A stretch of DNA of 47,136 nt from Planctomycetota bacterium (GTDB lineage: Bacteria; Planctomycetota; Planctomycetia; Pirellulales; Lacipirellulaceae): contig JABDGM010000020.1 of the NCBI GenBank assembly GCA_013286045.1, positions 6,591-53,726 of the forward strand, written 5' to 3'. Of the stretch, positions 23,764-32,802 are shown in pieces (positions within the stretch are counted from its first letter, which is position 1; each line of letters begins with the position of its first letter). The notes below the pieces were generated by a model, which was not told the DNA's origin, did not search any database, and worked only from the letters and a program-made list of their open reading frames with translations. The position numbers and the translations under genes were made by a program.

Positions 23764-25350
23764 ATGACTTCAGATCGACTCGCACCCGAGCCTCCAGCAA
23801 CGCTGTCGTTGCGCGAAAAAATCGCGCAGCTCATTTTTGTACGAATCGGCTCGAACATGCCGCCGGTGAGGCGAGTCGAGCAGGACGAAGAGCGCGTTGC
23901 AAAGCTGCTCGAAGAAAGTCCGTTTGGTGGCGTCCTGCTCTTCAACGGCGGCGACGAGACGAAGCTTGTGCTTGAGCGATTGCAGCAGCGGATGTCGATC
24001 CCATTGCTCGTTGCCTCCGACATCGAACGCGGTGTCGGCCAGCAGGTCAAAGGCTTTACCTTGTTCCCGCACGCCATGGCTTTCGACAAGCTCGGAACCG
24101 GTGGCGTTCGCGCTGTTGAAGACTTCGCGCGAGCGTTAGCAGTCGAATCCCGTGAGGTCGGTATTCACATTGCGTTCGGACCCGTAGCTGATGTTAGCAC
24201 GAATCCCGCCAATCCAATCATCAACACGCGGGCGTTCAGCGATTCGACAGCGCGCGCAGCTGAACTAACCCGCGCCTACGTCACGGCTGGCGAAGCGGCC
24301 GGACTGCGCACCACGGCAAAGCATTTTCCTGGACACGGCAGCACCGACCGCGACTCGCATGATTCATTGCCGATCGCCAATCGATCGACCGCGGAACTCA
24401 GCGCGTGCGAGCTCGTGCCATTTCAGGCTGCGATCGACGCCGGTTGTCCGCTTGTCATGACGGCGCACGTTGGTTTCCCGGCGCTCGACGCCAGTGGAGT
24501 TCCTGCGACGCTGTCGCCAATCATTCTCATTGACTTATTGCGCAAGCAAATGGGATTCGACGGCGTCGTGTGCTCAGACAGCCTATTGATGGCGGGCGTC
24601 CGTGCCCTATTCGAAAATGAAGAAGACATGTCGCTCGCCGTGCTAAACGCTGGGGTCGATTTGCTGCTGGATCTCGCGGAACCAGTGCGCGTCGTCGATC
24701 ATCTGTGCCAATGCGTGGAATCAGGCCAGCTCAAGACGTCTCGTGTCGACGAGGGGTTCGCGCGAGTGTGGGCACTCAAACAAAGTGTCTTCGCATCACC
24801 CCCGGCATCGAACCTCACAGCGACTTCAGATCGTATCCAAATTGGCAAGCTTGCAAAACTCGTGGCCGCGGAAGCGATTGAATTGTTCCGGGGCGGCCCC
24901 CCTGCTCTTCCGCTGGTCCCGGAAAAGTCATTAGCAGCCATTCTTCTGAAACCCTTTGAAACTGCGATCGAGCCTGCGGAACAACCGCTGGCTGACGAAC
25001 TCCGCAAGCGATTCCGAAATGTCGCCTACGCCCAGTTGGGTCCGAGATCGGAAGCGCCCACTTACGAAGCCGCGGCGGATTTGGCCCGTGGCGCGGACCA
25101 ATTGCTGCTTGCGATTATCGTTCGGCCTGCCGCCTGGCATTCGTTTGGACTTCGACCGCAGCAGAAAGAGCTAATTCACCGCCTTTTGGGACTGTACCCT
25201 AGCGCAACGCTGGCATCGCTGGGCGTCCCGCACGCATTAGATGACTTCCCGGAAGCGGCCACTTGCATTTGCACCTACAGCGATGTCCCCGTTTCGCAGC
25301 AAGCGCTCGTGGAATTCCTATTGCAAGAGGGCAAAGCCGCCGTTGGTTGA
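23764..25350 (+). CDS. nagZ: Beta-N-acetylglucosaminidase, GH3 (NagZ-like)
   Basis: 528 residues from the ATG at 23764, seven bases after the permease stop; a longer frame would overlap that gene. There is no signal peptide, so the enzyme is cytoplasmic, as NagZ is in E. coli, where it removes GlcNAc from muropeptides. GH3 motifs: SDIERGVGQQVKG at 85-97, 'FGPVADVSTNPANPIINTR' at 138-156, the NagZ signature KHFPGHGSTDRDSH at 186-199 (His of the catalytic dyad), and nucleophile Asp272 in VVCSDSLLMAG. It is longer than E. coli NagZ (341 residues) by a C-terminal domain of about 180 residues resembling the GH3 C-terminal domain. The phosphorolytic variant seen in some GH3 enzymes cannot be excluded. 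Confidence 0.9.
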   Translation: MTSDRLAPEPPATLSLREKIAQLIFVRIGSNMPPVRRVEQDEERVAKLLEESPFGGVLLFNGGDETKLVLERLQQRMSIPLLVASDIERGVGQQVKGFTLFPHAMAFDKLGTGGVRAVEDFARALAVESREVGIHIAFGPVADVSTNPANPIINTRAFSDSTARAAELTRAYVTAGEAAGLRTTAKHFPGHGSTDRDSHDSLPIANRSTAELSACELVPFQAAIDAGCPLVMTAHVGFPALDASGVPATLSPIILIDLLRKQMGFDGVVCSDSLLMAGVRALFENEEDMSLAVLNAGVDLLLDLAEPVRVVDHLCQCVESGQLKTSRVDEGFARVWALKQSVFASPPASNLTATSDRIQIGKLAKLVAAEAIELFRGGPPALPLVPEKSLAAILLKPFETAIEPAEQPLADELRKRFRNVAYAQLGPRSEAPTYEAAADLARGADQLLLAIIVRPAAWHSFGLRPQQKELIHRLLGLYPSATLASLGVPHALDDFPEAATCICTYSDVPVSQQALVEFLLQEGKAAVG

Positions 25351-25423
25351 AAAGGCCTAGTGCGAACCGGTAGAATAAGACAAGTATCTTTCACAATTGA
25401 TAATCAGGGGGATCGGAGATTCG

Positions 25424-26485
25424 ATGTCCGAACGGCGTATTGTTATTTTGACGGACGGTCGCACCACCCCCACCGGCGCTAAGACCGCATCTTGCGTCGT
25501 GCGTTACAAGCCAAAGGAAGTGGTCGCGCTTCTCGACACGACGCAGCCAGGTAAAACCGCTGGCGAATTGCTCGGCGTCGGCGGATCCATACCGGTCGTT
25601 GCGAATCTTGCAGACGCCCCTGGCGCCAACACACTTCTCATTGGTATCGCACCGAGTGGGGGCAAACTCCCTGCCGCCTGGCGAAAGATCTTGCTGGAAG
25701 CGATCGACCGGGGAATGAACCTGGTGTCTGGTCTTCACGATTTTCTCTCAAACGATCCTGAGATCGCCGGCGCCGCTTCGAAAAAGGGCGTGGAGATCTA
25801 TGACGTTCGCAAGAATAACGAAAAGGACGTATCCAACCGACTCAACCTCCGCGAAGACTGTTTGCGAATTCACACGGTTGGGCAAGATTGCTCGGTCGGA
25901 AAAATGCTCGCCTCGGTCGAACTGACGATCGGGCTCAAAAAACGCGGCCACGATGCCAAGTTCATCGCAACCGGTCAAACGGGCATTATGATCGAGGGCG
26001 ATGGCTGCCCAGTCGACTGTGTCGTCAGCGATTTTGTGAACGGCGCGGTCGAGAAACTCATTCTCGCCAATCAACATCACGATATTCTTTTGATCGAAGG
26101 CCAAGGCTCGCTCTCGCACCCTCGATATTCCGCTGTAACGCTTGGTTTGCTGCACGGTTGCGTGCCGCATGGCATGATTTTGGTTTACGAGGCAGGCCGC
26201 AAGAACGTCCACGGCATGGATTACATTCCGCTCGTGCCGCTTAAAAAGATTGTTGAAGTGAACGAAACCATGGCCTCGCTCGCAATGCCGTCGAAGGTCA
26301 TCGGCGTCGCAATGAATAGCCGCGCGTTATCGCCCGAAGAAGCCGAAGCGGAACGGGAGCGCGTGGGCCGCGAGCTCGGGCTGCCGGTTTGCGACGTGAT
26401 TCGACATGGCCCGGATGTATTGATCGACGCGATTCTGGCATTTCGCCAAAAGCTATTTCCGCACCTGAAGGCGAAAGCGGGCTGA
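25424..26485 (+). CDS. dgcN: DUF1611 P-loop protein, probable D-glutamate N-acetyltransferase
   Basis: 353 residues from the ATG at 25424, chosen because GGAG (25415-25418) sits five bases upstream; a frame nine codons longer exists. The N-terminal domain (1-130) is Rossmann-like (RIVILTDGRT, LLIGIAPSGG, NLVSGLHDFL); the C-terminal domain carries a P-loop, GQDCSVGKM at 153-161, then 'IATGQTGIMIEGDGCPVD' and 'LLIEGQGSLSHPRYSAV'. DUF1611 members next to an enolase-superfamily gene have been described as DgcN, which N-acetylates D-Glu, with DgcA racemising N-acetyl-D-Glu; that is exactly the order here. In this operon it would dispose of D-Glu from stem peptides. The family is certain; the activity is by analogy. 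Confidence 0.8.
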   Translation: MSERRIVILTDGRTTPTGAKTASCVVRYKPKEVVALLDTTQPGKTAGELLGVGGSIPVVANLADAPGANTLLIGIAPSGGKLPAAWRKILLEAIDRGMNLVSGLHDFLSNDPEIAGAASKKGVEIYDVRKNNEKDVSNRLNLREDCLRIHTVGQDCSVGKMLASVELTIGLKKRGHDAKFIATGQTGIMIEGDGCPVDCVVSDFVNGAVEKLILANQHHDILLIEGQGSLSHPRYSAVTLGLLHGCVPHGMILVYEAGRKNVHGMDYIPLVPLKKIVEVNETMASLAMPSKVIGVAMNSRALSPEEAEAERERVGRELGLPVCDVIRHGPDVLIDAILAFRQKLFPHLKAKAG

Positions 26486-26565
26486 AACGCGTCTTGTACG
26501 CAAATCGTGGGTCGAGTCAAACATTCAATCAGCAGCAGAATGCCGCGCCGCGCGGTGTGACAACT

Positions 26566-27600
26566 ATGAAGCTCTCGTACAAAAAGTTTGATCTACCGCT
26601 GCGGCATGTGTTCACGATCTCGCGTGGCTCCGTGAGCGTACAGCAAACGCTGATCGTGCAAGTGCAATCCGATGGCAAGTACGGCTACGGCGAATCCACC
26701 ACCAACACGTTCTACGGGGCGACAATCGAGAACATGTCGTCGGTCATTGAGTCGGTTCGATCAATCATCGAGAAATCCACACTCGAAGACCCGCTCGCAC
26801 TGATTGCCGACATCACGAAAAAGATCCCGCGTGAGAAGTACGCCAACTTCGCGCTGAACGCAATGGACCTTGCGATCCATGATCTATGGGGAAAGCTTCG
26901 CGGCGCGCCAGTTTACAAACTCTGGGGACTGACCACCGACAAGATTCCCGATTCGGATTATACGCTCGGAATCGATACGCCCGAGAAGATGGTCGCCAAG
27001 ATGCAGGAGATGCCCGGCTGGCCCGTTTATAAGATCAAGCTCGGTACGCCGGACGACCTCACCATCGTGCGTGAATTGCGAAAGCACACCGATGCGTTGT
27101 TCCGCGTCGACGCCAACTGCGGTTGGACCGCCGAGCAAACGATCGAATTTGCCCCGGTGCTCAAAAACCTGAACGTTGAATTCATTGAACAACCCCTGCC
27201 CCCGGAAGACGTGGACGGCGCTCGCCGAGCTTTCGAAGGGTCGATCTTACCGTTGATCGCCGACGAAAATTGCATCGTCGAAAGCGATGTCGATCGCTGC
27301 GCGGATAGATTTCACGGGATCAACATTAAATTGACTAAGTGCGGTGGTCTCGCGCCTGCACGGCGAATGGCTGCCCGCGCACGCGAACTCGGTTTGCAAG
27401 TGATGGCTGGCTGCATGACCGAATCGACCGTCGGAATCTCGGCGATCGCCCAACTGCTTCCGCTGTTGGACTATGTCGACATGGACGGGGCGGTGCTTAT
27501 CGCGAAAGACATAGCGACCGGCGTGCGGCTAGACCGTGGCAAGTGTATCTACCCCAACGCCAACGGAAACGGCGTCGAATTGATTGATGGACCGTTCTGA
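26566..27600 (+). CDS. Enolase-superfamily dipeptide epimerase (L-Ala-D/L-Glu) or N-acetyl-Glu racemase
   Basis: 344 residues. The ATG at 26566 starts at the normal first strand of the family (MKLSYKKFDLPL); the upstream extension overlaps the previous gene and is not used. Muconate-lactonising subgroup residues are all present: catalytic lysines K156-I-K158 and K255/K258 (NIKLTKCGG), metal ligands Asp182 (RVDANCGW), Glu208 (EFIEQP) and Asp233 (IADEN). 'MAGCMTEST' forms the usual loop. D305-M-D307 matches the DxD motif that in L-Ala-D/L-Glu epimerases grips the dipeptide ammonium group, which favours dipeptide epimerase. The adjacency to DUF1611 instead favours DgcA, an N-acetyl-D-Glu racemase. 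Both activities would fit breakdown of the stem peptide. Confidence 0.83.
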   Translation: MKLSYKKFDLPLRHVFTISRGSVSVQQTLIVQVQSDGKYGYGESTTNTFYGATIENMSSVIESVRSIIEKSTLEDPLALIADITKKIPREKYANFALNAMDLAIHDLWGKLRGAPVYKLWGLTTDKIPDSDYTLGIDTPEKMVAKMQEMPGWPVYKIKLGTPDDLTIVRELRKHTDALFRVDANCGWTAEQTIEFAPVLKNLNVEFIEQPLPPEDVDGARRAFEGSILPLIADENCIVESDVDRCADRFHGINIKLTKCGGLAPARRMAARARELGLQVMAGCMTESTVGISAIAQLLPLLDYVDMDGAVLIAKDIATGVRLDRGKCIYPNANGNGVELIDGPF

Positions 27601-27624
27601 ACGGTAAGTTAACCCCCTCACGAA

Positions 27625-29736
27625 ATGCATAACATGGTTCGAAAGATGCTTCCTCCGTTGAATTGGCAGCGATTTGCAACTGCATTTGTTGCTTTCACTT
27701 TGATCGCCGCGCTCGGCACCTCTGCCCTTGCGGCGGAGTCTGGCGAAGAACAAAAATCACTGGAAGACACGCTGCAGTCTTTGATCAAGGCGCACGAAGG
27801 CGAAGTCAGTCTCGCCGTAAAGAATTTGAAAACGGGCGAATCCTACGAATTCAAAGCCGACCGCCCCATGCCGACGGCGAGCCTTATCAAGCTGGCGGTC
27901 ATGATCACCACGTACGATGCGATAGAACAGGGCAAACTATCGCTCGATGACATGATCGAGCTCAAAAAAGAAGATCAAGTGCCCGGCTCCGGTGTGCTGA
28001 CCGCACATTTCTCGCCCGGCACCAAGATTTCGCTGCGCGATGCGATTCATCTCATGATCGTGTATTCCGACAACACGGCCACGAACCTGGTACTCGATAA
28101 GCTAGGTATTCCGACGACCAACGAGTACATGGAAAAGCTCGGCCGCCACGAGACACGCATCAACTCCAAGGTGTTCCGCGGCGATACCTCGATCGACAAG
28201 GATCGAAGTAAAGAGTTCGGCCTCGGCTGCACAACTGCCAACGACATGGTCGCGCTTTGTGAGCTGTTGCACGACAAGAAAGCGGTCAGCGAGAATGCCT
28301 CGAAGCAAATGCTCGATCACATGTACGCGTGTGACGACAAACTAAAAGTTCCCCGCATGCTGCCGCCTGGAACGAAGGTCGCCCACAAAACGGGGTCGGT
28401 AAATTCATCGCGCACGGATGCCGGTATTATCGAATCACCCGCCGGCCCCATCGCCTACTGCATACTCACGAACAAGAACAAGGATCAGCGTTGGACCGAC
28501 GATAACGCGGGCGACATGTTTTGTGCGAAGGTTGGCGCCGCACTCTATCACTACTTCAACCCCAAAAGCGAGACGGCCAGCCCATCGCTCGCTAGCACGT
28601 TGCAAATGGGGGCGGATGGCGAAATGGTCACCGCGCTCCAACGCACACTCAATGCGCGGATGAAGCCGGCTCCAGGAATTGGTAGCGATGGCGACTTCGG
28701 CCCCGAGACCGAAAACGCCGTTAAGCGTTTTCAGAAGGACAAGAATTTAGAAGTCACCGGAGTTGTCGACTCGGCCACGTGGAAAGCGCTTGGACCGCTC
28801 GTGATGGAAGAAGAGCCGGCCACTGAGCCGGCCGTCGTCAACGCGGAAAAAAGCAAAAAGTCTCCGCCCGACTCGCTCGATGGCCCTCCCTTCGTTTCGT
28901 GCAAAGCGTGGGCAATTATCGATGGCAATTCTGGCGAATTCCTGGCCGGCGATCATGAAAACGAAAAACGCGAACCGGCCAGCACGACCAAAATCATGAC
29001 CGCTTATCTGGTCACGCTGCTCACACAAAAAGATCCGAAGCTGCTCGATGAAATCGTCACGTTTTCAGAACGGGCCGATAAAACTTCCGGATCCTCTTCG
29101 GAGGTAAAGGCGGGCGAAAAACTGCCTGTAAGCGAATTGTTGTATGGCATGATGCTCCCCTCCGGCAACGACGCGACGGTCGCATTTGCCGAACAGTTTG
29201 GCGACCGGTTAGCAGATGACAAAGACAAGGAAGCACACCGCGATGCGTATGACAGTTTCGTCTCGGCGATGAATCGCAAAGCGGCGGAGCTCGGGATGAC
29301 GTCGACACACTACAATAACACGCATGGATTACCAAGTTCGGGTCACGTGACCACCGCGCGCGATCTCGCGCGCGTTGCATACGCCGCGTTTCAAATCCCC
29401 GATTTCCGCAAAGTGGTTGGCACGGCAAAACATGGTTATACGCTCGATTCGGTCGCCGGATATCAGCGCAATATCGAGTGGCATAACACCAACCAATTGT
29501 TGCGGACGGAGGGTTACGACGGTATAAAAACCGGCACCACAAACGCAGCCGGAAATTGCATCGTTTCCACCTGCGAGCGGAATGGCAAACGACTGATCGT
29601 TGTCGTACTCGGCGCGCCTTCAACGGAGGGCCGCTATGCCGATTCGCGTAACCTGTATCGCTGGGCGTGGAAAGATCTGTTGAAAATGGAAGGCGATGAC
29701 TCCAAAGACACGAAGCGTGTCTCGAAAGCAAACTGA
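27625..29736 (+). CDS. Triple fusion: beta-lactamase-fold serine hydrolase, PG-binding domain, D-Ala-D-Ala carboxypeptidase
   Basis: 703 residues with a signal peptide (about 12-37). Domain 1 (about 45-315) is a class A beta-lactamase-like serine hydrolase with complete motifs: Ser86-xx-Lys89 (ASLIKL), Ser148-Asp-Asn150 (YSDNTATN) and Lys255-Thr-Gly257. A Glu166 equivalent is not obvious: ETRIN at 176-180 lies too far from the TTP-like turn. Domain 2 (about 325-390) is PG_binding_1 (GADGEMVTALQRTLNARM, DGDFGPETENAVKRFQKD). Domain 3 (about 422-690) is a PBP5/DacA carboxypeptidase with Ser453-xx-Lys456 (PASTTKIMTAY), Ser513-Gly-Asn515 and Lys635-Thr-Gly637. Thus two acylatable serines sit on one exported chain. 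The expected role is trimming D-Ala from periplasmic peptidoglycan; domain 1 could be lactamase, esterase or a second peptidase. The stop overlaps the dipeptidase start by one base. Confidence 0.88.
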   Translation: MHNMVRKMLPPLNWQRFATAFVAFTLIAALGTSALAAESGEEQKSLEDTLQSLIKAHEGEVSLAVKNLKTGESYEFKADRPMPTASLIKLAVMITTYDAIEQGKLSLDDMIELKKEDQVPGSGVLTAHFSPGTKISLRDAIHLMIVYSDNTATNLVLDKLGIPTTNEYMEKLGRHETRINSKVFRGDTSIDKDRSKEFGLGCTTANDMVALCELLHDKKAVSENASKQMLDHMYACDDKLKVPRMLPPGTKVAHKTGSVNSSRTDAGIIESPAGPIAYCILTNKNKDQRWTDDNAGDMFCAKVGAALYHYFNPKSETASPSLASTLQMGADGEMVTALQRTLNARMKPAPGIGSDGDFGPETENAVKRFQKDKNLEVTGVVDSATWKALGPLVMEEEPATEPAVVNAEKSKKSPPDSLDGPPFVSCKAWAIIDGNSGEFLAGDHENEKREPASTTKIMTAYLVTLLTQKDPKLLDEIVTFSERADKTSGSSSEVKAGEKLPVSELLYGMMLPSGNDATVAFAEQFGDRLADDKDKEAHRDAYDSFVSAMNRKAAELGMTSTHYNNTHGLPSSGHVTTARDLARVAYAAFQIPDFRKVVGTAKHGYTLDSVAGYQRNIEWHNTNQLLRTEGYDGIKTGTTNAAGNCIVSTCERNGKRLIVVVLGAPSTEGRYADSRNLYRWAWKDLLKMEGDDSKDTKRVSKAN

Positions 29737-31031
29737 TGCACCATCAATTGCGCAGAATCAATGCCTTCTCTTTGATGGCGGTGAGCTTTGTCTCATTTGC
29801 CGCTATGGTGCAATTCGTTTCGGCCGATGACGACACGCCTGCGCCCGCCGACAGAAAGCCAATCGAGCTCACCGATCGCGCTCGCGAATTGCATTCGCAC
29901 TCGCTGTTGATCGACGGCCACAACGACATGCCCTGGGAAATCCGCAAACAGGGGTCGTCGAGCTTCGACAAGATGGATATTTCGAATCCGCAGCCCACGC
30001 TGCAAACCGATATCCCCAAATTGCGCAAAGGCGGCGTCGGAGCGCAGTTTTGGTCGGTCTGGGTTCCGGTCGAGGCCGGCTACCGCGGCGAAGCCCTTTC
30101 GATGACGCTCGAGCAAATCGACCTCGTCAAGCGAATGATCGACCGCTACCCGGAAACGTTTGAACTCGCGCTCACCGCTGACGACATCGAACGAATCCAC
30201 GCCAAAGGAAAAATTGCTTCGATGATTGGCGTCGAAGGTGGTCACTGCATCGAAGAATCGCTCGCCGCGCTGGATAAACTGTACAGCCTGGGTGCCCGGT
30301 ACATGACGCTAACCCATACCGATTCACTCGGCTGGGCCGATTCCGCGACAGACGCTTCCAAAAACAATGGCCTAACGCCGTTCGGGCAGCAAGTCGTGCG
30401 GCACATGAATCAATTGGGAGTGATGGTCGATTTGTCTCATGTGTCTGCGAAAACGATGCGGGATGCGATCGCGACTTCGGACGCGCCGGTGATATTCTCC
30501 CATTCGTCCGCGTTCGGCATCTGTCCTAGTCCGCGGAACGTGCCGGATGACGTCCTAAAAAGTTTGAAAAATAAAGACGGCGTCGTGATGGTCAATTTTT
30601 TCTCCGGCTACGTCGTGCCGTCGGCCGCCAAAACGGCGATTGAGGAGATGGACTACGAGCGCGAGCTAAAGAAAAAATTTAACGGCGATAAGGCGATGTA
30701 CGAGCCCGAGTTGAAGCGTTGGAAAGCTACGCACAAGTATGCGCGGGGCTCGATTCACGATCTGCTCGATCACATCGACCACATCGCAAAGGTAGCGGGG
30801 CCTGAATATATCGGCATCGGCTCCGATTTCGACGGCGTTAACACACTTCCCACGCAATTGGATGACGCCAGCAGCTATCCGTATATTACCCAAGGTCTAA
30901 TCGACCGCGGTTACTCTGATGAACAAATCAAAGGCATTCTTGGCGGGAATTTACTGCGCGTGATGCGCGGCGTTGAAGCCTACGCGGCGAAACATCACGA
31001 CGACACACCAAAACAAGATGCCGGGAATTAG
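29736..31031 (+). CDS. Membrane/renal-type dipeptidase, peptidase M19
   Basis: 431 residues, start ATG overlapping the previous TGA. Signal peptide about 6-30. The M19 zinc motifs are clear: LLIDGHNDMPW (His62, Asp64), GVEGGHCIEESL (Glu167), 'MTLTHTDSLGWADS', VDLSHVSAKTM and IFSHSSAFG (the later His ligands), and IGIGSDFDGV near residue 365. The family cleaves dipeptides, often those with a D-residue at the C-terminal position. Because it is exported, it would act in the periplasm, for example on D-Ala-D-Ala or on dipeptides released from peptidoglycan. A Lys-rich stretch (about 305-330) precedes the last strand. Substrate not proven. Confidence 0.9.
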   Translation: MHHQLRRINAFSLMAVSFVSFAAMVQFVSADDDTPAPADRKPIELTDRARELHSHSLLIDGHNDMPWEIRKQGSSSFDKMDISNPQPTLQTDIPKLRKGGVGAQFWSVWVPVEAGYRGEALSMTLEQIDLVKRMIDRYPETFELALTADDIERIHAKGKIASMIGVEGGHCIEESLAALDKLYSLGARYMTLTHTDSLGWADSATDASKNNGLTPFGQQVVRHMNQLGVMVDLSHVSAKTMRDAIATSDAPVIFSHSSAFGICPSPRNVPDDVLKSLKNKDGVVMVNFFSGYVVPSAAKTAIEEMDYERELKKKFNGDKAMYEPELKRWKATHKYARGSIHDLLDHIDHIAKVAGPEYIGIGSDFDGVNTLPTQLDDASSYPYITQGLIDRGYSDEQIKGILGGNLLRVMRGVEAYAAKHHDDTPKQDAGN

Positions 31032-31084
31032 CTTGCTCAATTTCGCAGTCTGGCGATTGTTCTGCAGTAAGAGGGGATAACGCG

Positions 31085-32785
31085 TTGCTTGAACGGAAAG
31101 ATTACGATCGATTTCGAGTCGCTCCCCTCGACCCGGCCGAGCTACGCGCAAAAGACGTCGAGCGTTTGTTGAAGCAGATCGCGAGCCGTTCGGACGGCCG
31201 CCTGACCGTCGAGAAATTTGCTGAGTCGATCGAAGGTCGGCCTATCTACCTTGCCAAGCTCGGCGCCGGCCCGAAGCGCATCTTGCTTTGGTCGCAAATG
31301 CACGGCGACGAACCAACTCATACGGCCGTGCTATTGGACTTGGCTAACTATCTGCTCCAAAAGCCGGCTGCGCCCAAGTCGGAAGACCTTCTTTCGAACT
31401 GTACGCTTTACTTCATTGTCATGCTCAATCCGGACGGCGCCGAAGCCGTCGAGCGCTACAACGCTCAGGGCATCGATATCAACCGCGACGCCCGTCGACT
31501 CTCTACACCTGAAGGACGAGCGCTTCGCAAAGCGGTTGGGACCATCAAGCCGCAGTTCGGATTCAACCTCCACAATCAACACGCGCGGACAAGCGTCGGA
31601 CACCCGCCGAAGCCGGCCGCCATTTCTGTCTTGGCCCCAGCTCCAGATCCGAGCGGCCATGACACACCGAGCTGGCATCGCGCCAAGTTAATGTGCGCGC
31701 ATTTCGTCCAAGCGGTTCGCGATGACGTGCCCGGCATGATTTCGCGCTACGACGACACGCACGAACCACGCGCCTTCGGCGATACAATTCAAGCCACGGG
31801 CGCTTCCACAATGTTGGTCGAAGCGGGCGGCTGGCCGGAGGCCGATATCGAACCGCTCACGCGCGTCCATTTTCAGGGCATGCTTTCCACGCTGCACGCG
31901 ATCGCTACCGACAAAGATCTCGAAGCGGACATCACTCTGTACGAAAAGCTTCCCGAGTCAAACTCCGGGCGTCAGCTCGATTGCGTGATTTCCAACGCGC
32001 AAGTGCTCACTGCAGTCACCCCCTCGGCATTCACCGCCGATCTTGGCATCGAGCAATCACGAACCGAGCGGCTCGGCGGCGGCACGAAAAGCGATGGCAG
32101 AATCATCGAAATCGGCGACCTTAGCACTCTCTCCGCAAAACAACACGTAGATGGCACAGGTTGGATAATTCTCCCCGGCCAACTGGCATTTCTAGAATCG
32201 TGGGCGCCCGGCGGTTCTATTTCTGATAAGCAACTCGATTTATTATTGGCAAAAGGCGTCACTACGATCATTGGCTGCGTCGATCTGGCGAGTCGGGAAG
32301 CGATCGATGCAATCGCGACTCCAGCAATTCTGCCGATTAACTGGGCGTTTGTGGGCCGGATCGACAAGGCGTCTTCCCTGCCTACTGCGGAACTCGTCGA
32401 GCATGCCGCTGCCGCCGCGAATCGCGGCTTAGTCGCCATCGTGACAGATCGTGCCGATGAGAAAATGTGGCATCAACTCGATCGGATCGGTTTACCGCTA
32501 ATACAGCCGAGCAAGTTGAAAGACACTTTGCCGAACGGTTCGTATTGTGACATCTCCGAGCAGTCTGCAAAGCGTTACTCGACGCTCGATCTTCCCGGAA
32601 AGCGCGGCAAAATCGGACGCGGAGTGAGCGCCGATCTGGCGATCTTCAAAGTCGGCAATAAAGTCGACGAAAAACAGGCCCCCGATTGGAAGCAGCTCAA
32701 ACGCGTCGTAGTTGCAGGCGAAACCGTGTGGGACGACAATCAGCGCGGTGACTCGAATCCCGGCGTCTTCCTTCGGCGCAGTTAG
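31085..32785 (+). CDS. M14 zinc carboxypeptidase with degenerate amidohydrolase-like C-terminal domain
   Basis: 566 residues, start TTG at 31085; GAGGGG at 31071-31076 eight bases upstream supports it and no ATG is available. No signal peptide, so cytoplasmic. M14 motifs: QMHGDEPTHT (His73, Glu76), DINRDARRLS (Asn133, Arg134), FNLHNQH (His163) and MLVEAGGW (Glu246), which is the full zinc and catalytic set. The family includes MpaA, which splits the gamma-D-Glu-mDAP bond of muropeptides. The last ~290 residues look like an amidohydrolase shell: 'GWIILPGQLAFLESWAPGG', a 'LLLAKGVTTIIG' strand and GRGVSADLAIF near the end, the usual 'G..ADLV.F' closing motif, but the His-x-His metal site is replaced. 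So one active and one probably dead hydrolase domain. The fusion is unusual to me. Confidence 0.82.
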   Translation: MLERKDYDRFRVAPLDPAELRAKDVERLLKQIASRSDGRLTVEKFAESIEGRPIYLAKLGAGPKRILLWSQMHGDEPTHTAVLLDLANYLLQKPAAPKSEDLLSNCTLYFIVMLNPDGAEAVERYNAQGIDINRDARRLSTPEGRALRKAVGTIKPQFGFNLHNQHARTSVGHPPKPAAISVLAPAPDPSGHDTPSWHRAKLMCAHFVQAVRDDVPGMISRYDDTHEPRAFGDTIQATGASTMLVEAGGWPEADIEPLTRVHFQGMLSTLHAIATDKDLEADITLYEKLPESNSGRQLDCVISNAQVLTAVTPSAFTADLGIEQSRTERLGGGTKSDGRIIEIGDLSTLSAKQHVDGTGWIILPGQLAFLESWAPGGSISDKQLDLLLAKGVTTIIGCVDLASREAIDAIATPAILPINWAFVGRIDKASSLPTAELVEHAAAAANRGLVAIVTDRADEKMWHQLDRIGLPLIQPSKLKDTLPNGSYCDISEQSAKRYSTLDLPGKRGKIGRGVSADLAIFKVGNKVDEKQAPDWKQLKRVVVAGETVWDDNQRGDSNPGVFLRRS

Positions 32786-32802
32786 GCCTGTAGGGCTTCC
32801 TC

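Noticed and set aside
28150..28170. ETRIN as the Glu166/Asn170 pair of class A beta-lactamases
   Set aside because: It lies too far upstream of the TTP-like turn (GLGCTTANDM) to be the Ω-loop Glu; calling an active beta-lactamase on this alone would be unsafe.
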